The notes beneath the pieces are model-generated. The model was not told the DNA's origin. It saw nothing but the letters and a program-made list of their open reading frames with translations, and ran no database searches. A stretch of 64,000 nucleotides of DNA. It comes from Chitinispirillaceae bacterium (GTDB taxonomy: Bacteria; Fibrobacterota; Chitinivibrionia; Chitinivibrionales; Chitinispirillaceae). The number at the start of each line of letters is the position of its first letter. Position 1 is the stretch's first letter. Both the position numbers and the translations under genes were made by a program. The stretch covers positions 18,982 through 82,981 of the forward strand of contig JAFGIN010000151.1 in assembly GCA_016929595.1 (NCBI GenBank), written 5' to 3'. Positions 44,016 through 51,794 of this stretch are shown here, piece by piece.

Positions 44016-44522
44016 TCAGTTTGAAGAAACGGACCGAGCAGTTACAATCCAGGCATCAGTATATCCATATTTTTTAACTCTTGACAAATACTTTTCAGTT
44101 TCTTCCCTGGATTTAAAATCCCCTACATATAGCTTAAAAAATGGCGCATCATAGGAAAGAAAAAAAGGAAGATCAACCTTTCGTTCCATCATACGCTTCT
44201 GCTCCCTAAGCGATTCAACACTGCTTGAAGCAAACATCTGTATCCGATATCGTACTTCAAGACCAGCTACAGACTGTTCGACCGTCTGTATCACTGTCGG
44301 ATTGATTTCTCTGCCAAAATCCGCATTTGAAAGAGCAATTTCACCTGTACGATTTAATGTATCAAGGAATGTCTGACGTACACCTGCCATTGTCTCCGGG
44401 ATAATTGGTACTGGTTTATCAGTATCTTTTTCTATCGGATTTTCAACATTTCTGTTTACAACGGCTGGTGTACAGCTCAACAGCAACGCGAACGTGCCAA
44501 TTATTAAAACGTTTTTATCCAT
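44016..44522 (-). CDS. SPOR-domain lipoprotein
   Basis: 168 aa. Lipobox LLLSC gives cleavage before Cys17. The C-terminal SPOR domain (about 95-165) is VRYRIQMFASSSVESLREQKR, FKLYVGDFKSREETEKYLSRV and AWIVTARSV. SPOR domains bind denuded septal or polar peptidoglycan. First gene of the minus-strand flagellar array, 9 bp before the Crp-like gene. Interval 44523-44605 is divergent from the plus-strand gene; a tatact near 44575 is a weak plus-strand -10 candidate. Confidence 0.88.
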   Translation of the reverse strand: MDKNVLIIGTFALLLSCTPAVVNRNVENPIEKDTDKPVPIIPETMAGVRQTFLDTLNRTGEIALSNADFGREINPTVIQTVEQSVAGLEVRYRIQMFASSSVESLREQKRMMERKVDLPFFLSYDAPFFKLYVGDFKSREETEKYLSRVKKYGYTDAWIVTARSVSSN

Positions 44523-44623
44523 CAGATGTTCTCCTCAGAGATGAAAGGGGGTACACAACCAATAAATAAGATCATATACTGTAAGTAACGAAAATAATAC
44601 TTTGAATTTCAAAGGAAGTCAAC

Positions 44624-45433
44624 ATTTATAAATATAAAAACCAGATTGAGAAAATCCAAGAGAGAAGCAGCTTCAGTTTCACACAAAGCCGCATTGGAAG
44701 AGGATATTATGTAAAATTACTACTCATTTTTTCAATCATTATCATCCTTACCTGGTTGAGCCGCCAGAATTTCTCCGATTTTCTGGAGAGCAGAAGGGAA
44801 ATTACAGTATATATTAAAAATGATTTAACTCTTCTAGCCTATGATGGTTTTGATCGTACTACGACTAAACGAATATTCTCAACAGACGGGGTTATTTCAT
44901 TCTGTCATCAGGACCTGAATCTGCCATCTTCCTGGGAACTTTTTTCAACATCGTTTGAAACAGACTTCAGTTGCGTAACAACACCACCTGAACACTGGTA
45001 TATCTGCAATACTATGGATACGACTTACCTTAAACCAGCAAAAGCATGGCCAGAACCTGAAATTATGCATGCCGGCAACATCCTCAAATCAGAAAACTAC
45101 GGAATTCTCCCTGTTGACACGACACAGAGTGCATATTTTTTAAATATTGATTCAGTCATAATAGTGGTTATCAGTGCCCCCCTTGTCCTTGAGAAGAACA
45201 TCGCAGCATTACTGTTTGAGAAAACCGACATCGTTATCCTCAGGGTTTCATCTTTGACATATGCAGAGTCAATCCGCGAAACGCTCCGCCCCAGACTTTT
45301 AATATCGAGTTCCGGGAGGCCTGAAGGATCATCACCCTCGAATTGTGTATTCACCGAAGAACGACCTTGTGCGATAGATCTTCAGATCAGCCCTGGAAAA
45401 AAAATTACCGTATCAGATATCAGACAGAAATAA
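44624..45433 (+). CDS. One-TM protein of unknown function, probable ATT start
   Basis: No family recognised. From the first usual start (TTG 44756) the protein is 225 aa and lacks a signal. In frame upstream lie 44 more codons that encode a membrane helix (VKLLLIFSIIIILTWL) after a basic cytosolic segment, but no ATG, GTG or TTG is present; the frame opens after a TGA at 44603. An ATT at 44624 follows AAAGGAAG by five bases, a strong ribosome site, so I take it as the start (269 aa). The extracytoplasmic part is mixed alpha/beta with VIIVVISAPLVL and TDIVILRVSSLTYAESI. It precedes pilB, so a pilus or envelope role is possible. Confidence 0.55.
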   Translation: MYKYKNQIEKIQERSSFSFTQSRIGRGYYVKLLLIFSIIIILTWLSRQNFSDFLESRREITVYIKNDLTLLAYDGFDRTTTKRIFSTDGVISFCHQDLNLPSSWELFSTSFETDFSCVTTPPEHWYICNTMDTTYLKPAKAWPEPEIMHAGNILKSENYGILPVDTTQSAYFLNIDSVIIVVISAPLVLEKNIAALLFEKTDIVILRVSSLTYAESIRETLRPRLLISSSGRPEGSSPSNCVFTEERPCAIDLQISPGKKITVSDIRQK

Positions 45434-45541
45434 AACCTGACTTATACACCAGGTAAGGAGGAAGAGCATTTATTCCCTCTCTGGAGCAAAGGTATGACAG
45501 AGCTGAAAATACATGGTGAATTTTAATCCTGAATATTGCGA

Positions 45542-45571
45542 TTGAATGAACTCTGCCAGCAAATGTATAAT
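45542..45571 (+). promoter_or_regulatory. Putative sigma-70 promoter of the pilB operon
   Basis: ttgaat (45542-45547), an 18-bp spacer, and a consensus tataat (45566-45571). The predicted start point near 45578 leaves a leader of about 43 nt before the pilB ATG at 45621. The pilB start itself has only a weak ribosome site. The rest of 45434-45541 shows no gene. Confidence 0.5.
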
Positions 45572-45620
45572 ACATTATTAAATAACATGTTTAATTAATT
45601 TAAAAAGTACGCTACAAGAT

Positions 45621-47312
45621 ATGCCAAAAAAAATAGGTGAAATTTTAGTTGAACATAACATCATAACCAAAGAACAGCTTCTTGAGGGTCTGAAACATCA
45701 GACAAATGCAGGAGTAATGCTGGGTGAAGCTCTTATTGCAACTGGTGCGATCAGTGATGAAAATGTTATAACTCAATTTTTATCAAAACAATTGAACATG
45801 GGTAATCTCAACCTGAAAGATCTTGAATTTGATCCAGTAGTCGTTGATTTGATACCCTATGATATGGCTCAGAAATACAACATTATCGCCATTCAAAAAA
45901 CAAACAGAATTTTGACTGTTGCAATAAGTGATCCTAAAAATATGTTCATGCTGGATGCCATCAAATTTTTGACCGGCTGTTCTATCAAACCGGTACTGGC
46001 ACCATCAAAAGCAATCCAGGAAGCTATTAATCTCAATTATGAAACCTCTCATGAAGTGGACTCCATATTAAATGATATAAAAAGTGAAAATCTGGAGATC
46101 CTTTCTGATGATAAAGATAGTGAGCCAGAGGATATTGCATCAGAAATGTCTGATGCTCCGGTTGTAAAGCTTGTCAACCATTTGATATTGGAAGCAATCA
46201 GAAAAGGCGCAAGTGATATACATATTGAAATGTATCAAAGAATATTGCGGGTGCGTTATCGCATTGATGGAACGCTTGTGGAAATGACTCCGCTGCCTTA
46301 CAAGCTACGCGCTTCGGTGATATCCCGGTTAAAAATCATGGCGGATCTGGACATCTCGGAAAGGAGACTTCCCCAGGATGGCCGGATAAAAATAAAAATG
46401 GGATTTAAAACTGTGGATATCCGGGTAAGCACCCTTCCAACGATATTTGGTGAGAAAGTGGTGATGAGAATTCTGGATTCCTCCAACCTTGTTCTGGATC
46501 TGCAGAAATTCGGTATTACCGACTCAGGCTTACAAAATATAAAGGAAGCGCTCAGAGCGCCCTATGGAATGATACTGGTTACCGGACCTACAGGAAGTGG
46601 AAAATCAACAACTCTGTACTCCGCTCTCAGCGCACTCAATCAACCTGATGTTAATATTATGACAGCAGAAGATCCGGTAGAATACAATATCGACGGCATT
46701 AACCAAGTAAATGTCAACAGTGAAATTGGTTTGACATTTGCAGCTGCATTACGATCATTTCTGCGCCAGGATCCTGATGTAATCATGCTGGGTGAGATAC
46801 GTGATCTTGAAACGGCAGAGATAGCTGTAAAAGCAGCCCTTACAGGCCATCTCGTACTTAGTACTCTTCATACCAATGACAGTGCCAGCACCCTGACGCG
46901 CCTTACAGATATGGGTGTGGACCCTTATTTGAGTGCATCCGCAGTTCGACTGATTATTGCACAGCGATTGATTCGTACGATATGCCAGAATTGTAAAGTT
47001 GAAATAGATTCAAAGAATCATGATCTTCTACCATTTCTTCATCTAACGGCCGAAGAACAGAAACACATACGGTTATTTAAAGGTAAAGGGTGCTCAATCT
47101 GCAACAATACCGGTTACAAGGGACGTTGCGGATTATATGAAATCCTGCCCATCGACCAGTCTATTCAGGAATTAATAATATCCAAGGCGCCTCCATTTAC
47201 AATTAAAAGTAAGGCTATTGCTGATGGGATGGCAACATTGCGCAGCAGCGGTCTGGAAAAAATGAATGCAGGGATAACAACTATAGAAGAAGTAATCGGT
47301 GCAACAACATGA
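45621..47312 (+). CDS. pilB: Type IV pilus assembly ATPase PilB
   Basis: 563 aa. N-terminal T2SSE-N domain (about 1-150) starts PKKIGEILVEHNIITKEQLLE. ATPase domain: Walker A GPTGSGKSTTLYSAL (about 322), Asp box MTAEDPVEYNIDGINQ, Walker B PDVIMLGEIRDLETAEIA and His box LSTLHTNDSASTLTRL. Tetracysteine zinc module CQNCKVEID...CSICNNTGYKGRCGLYEI, typical of PilB/GspE. Hexameric motor for pilus extension. Confidence 0.95.
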   Translation: MPKKIGEILVEHNIITKEQLLEGLKHQTNAGVMLGEALIATGAISDENVITQFLSKQLNMGNLNLKDLEFDPVVVDLIPYDMAQKYNIIAIQKTNRILTVAISDPKNMFMLDAIKFLTGCSIKPVLAPSKAIQEAINLNYETSHEVDSILNDIKSENLEILSDDKDSEPEDIASEMSDAPVVKLVNHLILEAIRKGASDIHIEMYQRILRVRYRIDGTLVEMTPLPYKLRASVISRLKIMADLDISERRLPQDGRIKIKMGFKTVDIRVSTLPTIFGEKVVMRILDSSNLVLDLQKFGITDSGLQNIKEALRAPYGMILVTGPTGSGKSTTLYSALSALNQPDVNIMTAEDPVEYNIDGINQVNVNSEIGLTFAAALRSFLRQDPDVIMLGEIRDLETAEIAVKAALTGHLVLSTLHTNDSASTLTRLTDMGVDPYLSASAVRLIIAQRLIRTICQNCKVEIDSKNHDLLPFLHLTAEEQKHIRLFKGKGCSICNNTGYKGRCGLYEILPIDQSIQELIISKAPPFTIKSKAIADGMATLRSSGLEKMNAGITTIEEVIGATT

Positions 47313-47355
47313 TAAAACCATTTTCAACACTATAACCGGAAAGTAATTTATAGCT

Positions 47356-48426
47356 ATGCTTACAATGCACGAAATGTTAAAAAGGATGTCGGAACTGAAC
47401 GCTTCAGACCTTCACCTCACAACCAACGCTCCTCCGTTATACCGTGTTGATGGCAGCCTCATTCCGACTGAAACAGAAAAACTTCAGCCGGAACAGATCC
47501 TGAAACTTGCATATAGTATAATGAATGAGGGGCAGAAAAAGATTTTTGAACAGAAGAAGGAAGTCGACTTTTCTTTTGGTGTACAGAATCTGTCACGATA
47601 CCGGGCAAACGTCTTTCTTCAAAGAGGATGTTGCAGTGTTGCTATCCGTCAGATCCCGTTTTTAATTAAACCAATTGAAGAGCTCGGATTGCCACCCATC
47701 GTTGGAAAATTGACAGAACGTCCAAACGGACTGGTTCTGGTTACCGGTCCCACAGGAAGCGGCAAAAGCACTACTCTGGCATCAATGGTAGATAAAATCA
47801 ATAATGAGCGTGAAGGGCACATACTCACGGTTGAAGATCCTATAGAATTTGTCCACAAGCATAAAAGGTGTATCATTAATCAAAGAGAAGTGCATCAGGA
47901 TACTGATTCCTTTTCAAGTGCTCTTCGTGTAGCGTTACGTCAAGACCCCGATGTTGTACTGATCGGTGAAATGCGCGATCTTGAAACCATTCAGGCCGCA
48001 TTGAGTATTGCAGAAACCGGGCATCTCACACTTGCTACACTGCACACAAATTCTGCAGCCCAGACGATCAACCGAATAATAGATGTATTCCCATCAGAAC
48101 AGAAAGCAACAGTACGGGCGCAGTTATCACTCGTCCTTGAAGGGGTTGTCAGCCAGTCTCTTATTCCTAAAGTTGGTGGCGGACGCGTACTTGCATGCGA
48201 AATTCTTATTGCAACAATGGCGATACGGTCACTGATTCGCGATGACAAGATCCATCAATTGCAGGGGATGCTTGAAATCGGACTGAAATTCGGTATGCAG
48301 ACAATGAACTCGGAATTACTGAGATTGTACAAACGAAGACTGATATCCAAAACAGATGCACTGGGGCGAAGTAATGATCCTGAGACACTCCAGAAAATGA
48401 TGAGTGATGGTGGAATGATGCAATGA
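47356..48426 (+). CDS. pilT: Type IV pilus retraction ATPase PilT
   Basis: 356 aa. MLTMHEMLKRMSELNASDLHLT start, Walker A GPTGSGKSTTLASMVDKI, HILTVEDPIEFVHKH, Walker B PDVVLIGEMRDLETIQAAL, His box LATLHTNSAAQTINRIIDVFP, and the AIRSLIRDDKIHQL..GMQTMN C-terminal motif of PilT. 43 bp after pilB. The retraction enzyme allows twitching. Confidence 0.95.
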   Translation: MLTMHEMLKRMSELNASDLHLTTNAPPLYRVDGSLIPTETEKLQPEQILKLAYSIMNEGQKKIFEQKKEVDFSFGVQNLSRYRANVFLQRGCCSVAIRQIPFLIKPIEELGLPPIVGKLTERPNGLVLVTGPTGSGKSTTLASMVDKINNEREGHILTVEDPIEFVHKHKRCIINQREVHQDTDSFSSALRVALRQDPDVVLIGEMRDLETIQAALSIAETGHLTLATLHTNSAAQTINRIIDVFPSEQKATVRAQLSLVLEGVVSQSLIPKVGGGRVLACEILIATMAIRSLIRDDKIHQLQGMLEIGLKFGMQTMNSELLRLYKRRLISKTDALGRSNDPETLQKMMSDGGMMQ

Positions 48427-48450
48427 AGGTAATTTGTTAAAAAAAAAGAT

Positions 48451-48576
48451 AACTATTCAGGTACGCCCCCTAAATCCCCCGCAGAGGGACTTAAAGACGT
48501 GCTGCATGGGATTTTTGTCCTCCAAGTCCCCCGCGGAGGGCGAAAAACCGGTAAAAGGTATACTACCTGAATAGTT
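48451..48576. mobile_element. MITE-like element between pilT and pilC
   Basis: Perfect 13-bp terminal inverted repeats: aactattcaggta (48451-48463) and tacctgaatagtt (48564-48576). About 126 bp in all with no ORF; the interior carries taaatcccccgcagagggac and ccaagtcccccgcggaggg, G/C-rich half-palindromes. The element is flanked by similar aaaaaaagat blocks (48441-48450 and 48579-48588), a possible target duplication. It splits the otherwise compact pilT-pilC pair. Confidence 0.72.
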
Positions 48577-48619
48577 ACAAAAAAAGATCTATTTATGACC
48601 ATACAACAGGAGTTTCCTG

Positions 48620-49819
48620 ATGCCGAAATTTAGTTACGTCGGAGTTACTGCAAGTGGAAAACAGGTCAAGGGTGAAATCAATGCTTCAAGCAAAAATGAA
48701 GTTGTAAGCCTTTTAAGAAAAAAGAAACTGCGTCCTGTATCTATTAAAAGTGCCTCTCTATCAATTAATCTATCATTCCTTGACAAAGTAAAGCTTCAGG
48801 ATATCAGCCGTTTTACTCGTCAGTTTTCAGCAATGACTGCAGCAGGCTTACCTCTTGTTCAATGTCTGGATATTCTTGGCGCACAAACAGAAAACAAGAA
48901 ACTCGCAGCAACGATTAAGCAGATTTCCGGAGACATTCAGGGAGGAAGCACCCTTGCCGATGCACTGCAAAAGCATCCAACGATTTTCAATACTCTTTAC
49001 TGCAATATGATCTCTGCTGGTGAAGCCTCCGGCAGTCTGGATACAGTTCTCAGCAGACTTGCTGATTATCAGGAAAAGGCGGAAGCACTTCGCAGAAAGA
49101 TCAAAGGAGCAATGACCTACCCTGCGATCGTTACATTTGTTGCAATTTTTGCAACCGCAGCAATGCTTACATTCGTGGTTCCAACCTTTGCACAGATGTT
49201 TACTGACGTTGGCGGTGAACTGCCTGCACCAACAAGAATAGTTATGGATTTATCTGACTTTCTTAAAAAATACATCATTTTGATCATTTTTGTGGCCGCT
49301 GGAGCAATAACAGCTCTTTACTATTATTACAAAACGGAGGACGGAAAGCTGAAAATTGATGGTATTAAATTAAAGCTTCCTGTCTGGGGTGATCTTGAAC
49401 GAAAAAGTTCAGTAAGCCGTTTTGCACAAACATTGTCAACGCTTTTAACCAGCGGTGTAACCATTCTTGATGCTCTAAATATTACCGCAAAAACTGCGGG
49501 AAACAAAGTCCTCGAAAAAGGAATTTTCCGTACACTCGAAAGAATCAGTGGTGGTATGACAATCGCCGAACCGCTCAAAGAAACCGGTGTATTTCCACCG
49601 ATGGTCATTCATATGATCTCTGTTGGTGAAAAAACAGGTGATCTGGCAGAAATGCTGAAAAAAGTATCAGACTTTTACAAGGAAGAAGTCGATGCAGCAA
49701 TTGATGCACTGACATCTATCATTGAGCCGATTATGATCGTTGTGATGGGAACAATCATTGGAGGTATTCTTATAGCGATGTACCTGCCGATGTTTGATAT
49801 GATCGGAACAATTAAGTAA
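48620..49819 (+). CDS. pilC: Type IV pilus inner-membrane platform protein PilC
   Basis: 399 aa. Two T2SSF repeats: FTRQFSAMTAAGLPLVQCLDIL (about 68) and FAQTLSTLLTSGVTILDALNI (about 270). Three membrane helices at about 170-190, 213-233 and 372-395 (MIVVMGTIIGGILIAMYLPMF). It forms the membrane base that PilB and PilT act on. SD AGGAG is nine bases before ATG. Confidence 0.95.
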   Translation: MPKFSYVGVTASGKQVKGEINASSKNEVVSLLRKKKLRPVSIKSASLSINLSFLDKVKLQDISRFTRQFSAMTAAGLPLVQCLDILGAQTENKKLAATIKQISGDIQGGSTLADALQKHPTIFNTLYCNMISAGEASGSLDTVLSRLADYQEKAEALRRKIKGAMTYPAIVTFVAIFATAAMLTFVVPTFAQMFTDVGGELPAPTRIVMDLSDFLKKYIILIIFVAAGAITALYYYYKTEDGKLKIDGIKLKLPVWGDLERKSSVSRFAQTLSTLLTSGVTILDALNITAKTAGNKVLEKGIFRTLERISGGMTIAEPLKETGVFPPMVIHMISVGEKTGDLAEMLKKVSDFYKEEVDAAIDALTSIIEPIMIVVMGTIIGGILIAMYLPMFDMIGTIK

Positions 49820-49829
49820 TTAATTTTTC

Positions 49830-49856
49830 TAAAGGTTTCTTAAGAATTGCCGATAC
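49830..49856 (+). promoter_or_regulatory. Sigma-28 (FliA) promoter upstream of flgM
   Basis: TAAA at 49830-49833, exactly 15 bp spacer, GCCGATAC at 49849-49856, against the consensus TAAA-N15-GCCGATAA. Transcription should start near 49863, giving a leader of about 20 nt to the ATG at 49884. This places flgM under the control of FliA, encoded at 19980-20744. Confidence 0.85.
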
Positions 49857-49883
49857 TATAGAATAGATATGGAAAGGATGGTG

Positions 49884-50210
49884 ATGGGAATGCGTATAAA
49901 TGCCGTTACCCAACCAATAACATCAGAACTTAAGAAGATCGAGAGCGCTCGCAAAAACGATCGCGACAGCAGGGTTTCCAATAACAAACCACTGCCTGCT
50001 GATCACTCCGAGATCTCATCTGATGCGCAGAAATTGAATGAGACTAAAGCACAGTCTGAAGCCATCGTTTCGACAATAGCCGCACAACCTGAGATCCGCT
50101 TAGATAAGATTGAAGAAGTCAGACATAAAATTGAGAACGGATACTATAATTCGGATGATTTTATCGATAAACTTGCTGATAAACTGCTCAAGGAGTTTGG
50201 AGCAAAGTAA
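49884..50210 (+). CDS. flgM: Anti-sigma-28 factor FlgM
   Basis: 108 aa from the ATG at 49884, five bases after AAGGA; an earlier ATG at 49869 would be only about 6 nt from the predicted transcript start and lacks a ribosome site. Disordered polar N-terminal half with Ser/Asn-rich text; the C-terminal sigma-binding part is RLDKIEEVRHKIENGYYNS and DDFIDKLADKLLKEF, the FlgM signature. FlgM holds FliA inactive until it is exported through the completed hook. It sits beside pilus genes rather than flagellar ones but has its own promoter. Confidence 0.9.
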   Translation: MGMRINAVTQPITSELKKIESARKNDRDSRVSNNKPLPADHSEISSDAQKLNETKAQSEAIVSTIAAQPEIRLDKIEEVRHKIENGYYNSDDFIDKLADKLLKEFGAK

Positions 50211-50223
50211 TTAAAGTTACCCC

Positions 50224-51549
50224 CTACTCCTGAGGATTATTCATAATCCCGGCAAATAAAACCAACCCGTTTTTCCCGGCGCGGATAAAATAGACAAAAG
50301 GTTTATTGAATGTAATTCCGGGCTCCTGAAATGCACTGGTGGCATCTCCAGCCAGATATGTTGCGGCATACGCTTTAGTCCCCTCTTCATCGGTTTTTAT
50401 TCCCGCAGCGTGTTCTGCCTTATAAATAAAAACAGTACTGTTTTCAGATGTAGTTTTTTGCTGAACAATTCCTGACAGATCGGTCGTATTCAGCTTGAAT
50501 ATTTCTTTAATGTCGAGTTGCTTTAATACAGGAATCAGATCTATTTTATTATCAAATGCGAATTTCGGCATTTTCAAATCTCCAAAATTCAAAGCATTGT
50601 CTGTTGCAATTGCAGACAAACAACTGTCATCAAGAAATTGCTCAATTGAGATGCCCGATGGCATATACATGTCAAGATAGAAATATTCTTTACCAGAGGT
50701 ACCATAATAGATTTTCGCATTTTCCAACATTGCGTTTTTGTACACTTTATGCTGATACCCGGAACTCATCATCGCAACTGAAACATCACCCGCAGGCGAA
50801 TGAAATATTTCTGATTGTGTCTTTGTTATATCAAATGGAGAGGTCCAGTCGGCTTTGAAATAAACTGCATTTGTTATGATAATCGCAGGACGCATCTGTA
50901 GTGTAGCCTCATCAATAACATTTTTCAGATTTCGTCCGGTATTTTCATAGATCCAGTTGTTAACAATTCCTGTTGTATTGTGAATATTACTAAAATCAAG
51001 CCCACGATTCTCGACGCCAAATTTTGTTCTCGCTTTTTCTTTAAATGATGGCTCAAGCATAAATTTTGAAGTATCCACCCATATTGCATCAGCACATTGA
51101 AATAGTACCGACTTGTCTGCGTAGAGGAGTTCAGACAACGCATCTTTTGCATCATCGAGGGCAGCCTGACCACCGAGTGCATCAAGCAACTCGTTCTTTG
51201 CTTTACCAGAAGCTGCCTCTGTGAGCACGGCAAGACTACGACTTACACTAAATGGGCTTATAATTACATTTTTTCCGTTAGCAGCTTCACTTTTATAAAT
51301 GGTGCTCAATAATCTTACTGAAAAGGTGTTAATCGCAATACTGTACTCCGGCGAAATCGATGCTCCGGAGTTTTCCGGTATTGCATTATAGATAAATGTT
51401 GATGTACTGTTCTTAAGATTTCTCGATGCGTTTTTAACCTCCTCAGTTTCAGGCGCGCCTATGCAGGTGATGTTAAGAAGAACTGAGCCGAGTATTATTA
51501 AATAAGCACCTGTTTTCCACCGTATGACGTTAGAATTTACTGTTTCCAT
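50224..51549 (-). CDS. Serpin-family protease inhibitor, exported
   Basis: 441 aa. N-terminal signal ALIILGSVLL-like segment ending ITCIGAPE suggests a lipoprotein, though the lipobox is atypical (Thr at -1). Serpin core: NVIISPFSVSRSLAVLTEAASGKAK, NAVYFKADWTSPFD and a C-terminal NKPFVYFIRAGKNGLVLFAGI. The hinge of the reactive loop is DEEGTKAYAAT, close to the inhibitory consensus with small residues, so an active suicide inhibitor is likely. Bacterial serpins usually protect against host or own extracellular proteases. Convergent with flgM, 13 bp apart. Confidence 0.9.
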   Translation of the reverse strand: METVNSNVIRWKTGAYLIILGSVLLNITCIGAPETEEVKNASRNLKNSTSTFIYNAIPENSGASISPEYSIAINTFSVRLLSTIYKSEAANGKNVIISPFSVSRSLAVLTEAASGKAKNELLDALGGQAALDDAKDALSELLYADKSVLFQCADAIWVDTSKFMLEPSFKEKARTKFGVENRGLDFSNIHNTTGIVNNWIYENTGRNLKNVIDEATLQMRPAIIITNAVYFKADWTSPFDITKTQSEIFHSPAGDVSVAMMSSGYQHKVYKNAMLENAKIYYGTSGKEYFYLDMYMPSGISIEQFLDDSCLSAIATDNALNFGDLKMPKFAFDNKIDLIPVLKQLDIKEIFKLNTTDLSGIVQQKTTSENSTVFIYKAEHAAGIKTDEEGTKAYAATYLAGDATSAFQEPGITFNKPFVYFIRAGKNGLVLFAGIMNNPQE

Positions 51550-51625
51550 TATTCCCTCATATTCTATAAAATGTTATCGCTTGAGTTTATAAGAACCTCA
51601 AACAAATCGATATCGCTCATTTTTT

Positions 51626-51721
51626 TTAAAATTCACATTGAAATCCGCTAATTGAGCTCGTTTCGACTCCGCTCAACTTTAATTTCAGATACAGATCAGG
51701 ATTCCAGTCATCAGGTTTCAT
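51626..51721 (-). pseudogene. 31-codon stub resembling a trans-aconitate-type methyltransferase N-terminus
   Basis: ATG at 51721 has a perfect AGGAGG-type ribosome site (caggaggaaaat). The first residues, MKPDDWNPDLYLKLK, resemble the N-terminus of trans-aconitate 2-methyltransferase-like enzymes (W-x-P-x-x-Y-L-x-F). After about 14 codons the frame runs into the palindromic sequence ttgagcggagtcgaaa and stops at 51626. The body of the gene is absent, so this is a truncated remnant, or alternatively a chance small ORF. Confidence 0.5.
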
Positions 51722-51794
51722 ATTTTCCTCCTGAAATGAATATATATTTTCAATACTGCTAAAAAAACATACTACCGGAGAAAGGTACAAACCC

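Noticed and set aside
44624..45433. Resemblance of the protein end to the C-terminal metallo-beta-lactamase part of ComEC
   Set aside because: Only a weak pattern (TDIVILRVSS... RPRLLISSSG). The metal-binding histidines are absent, so I leave it unassigned.
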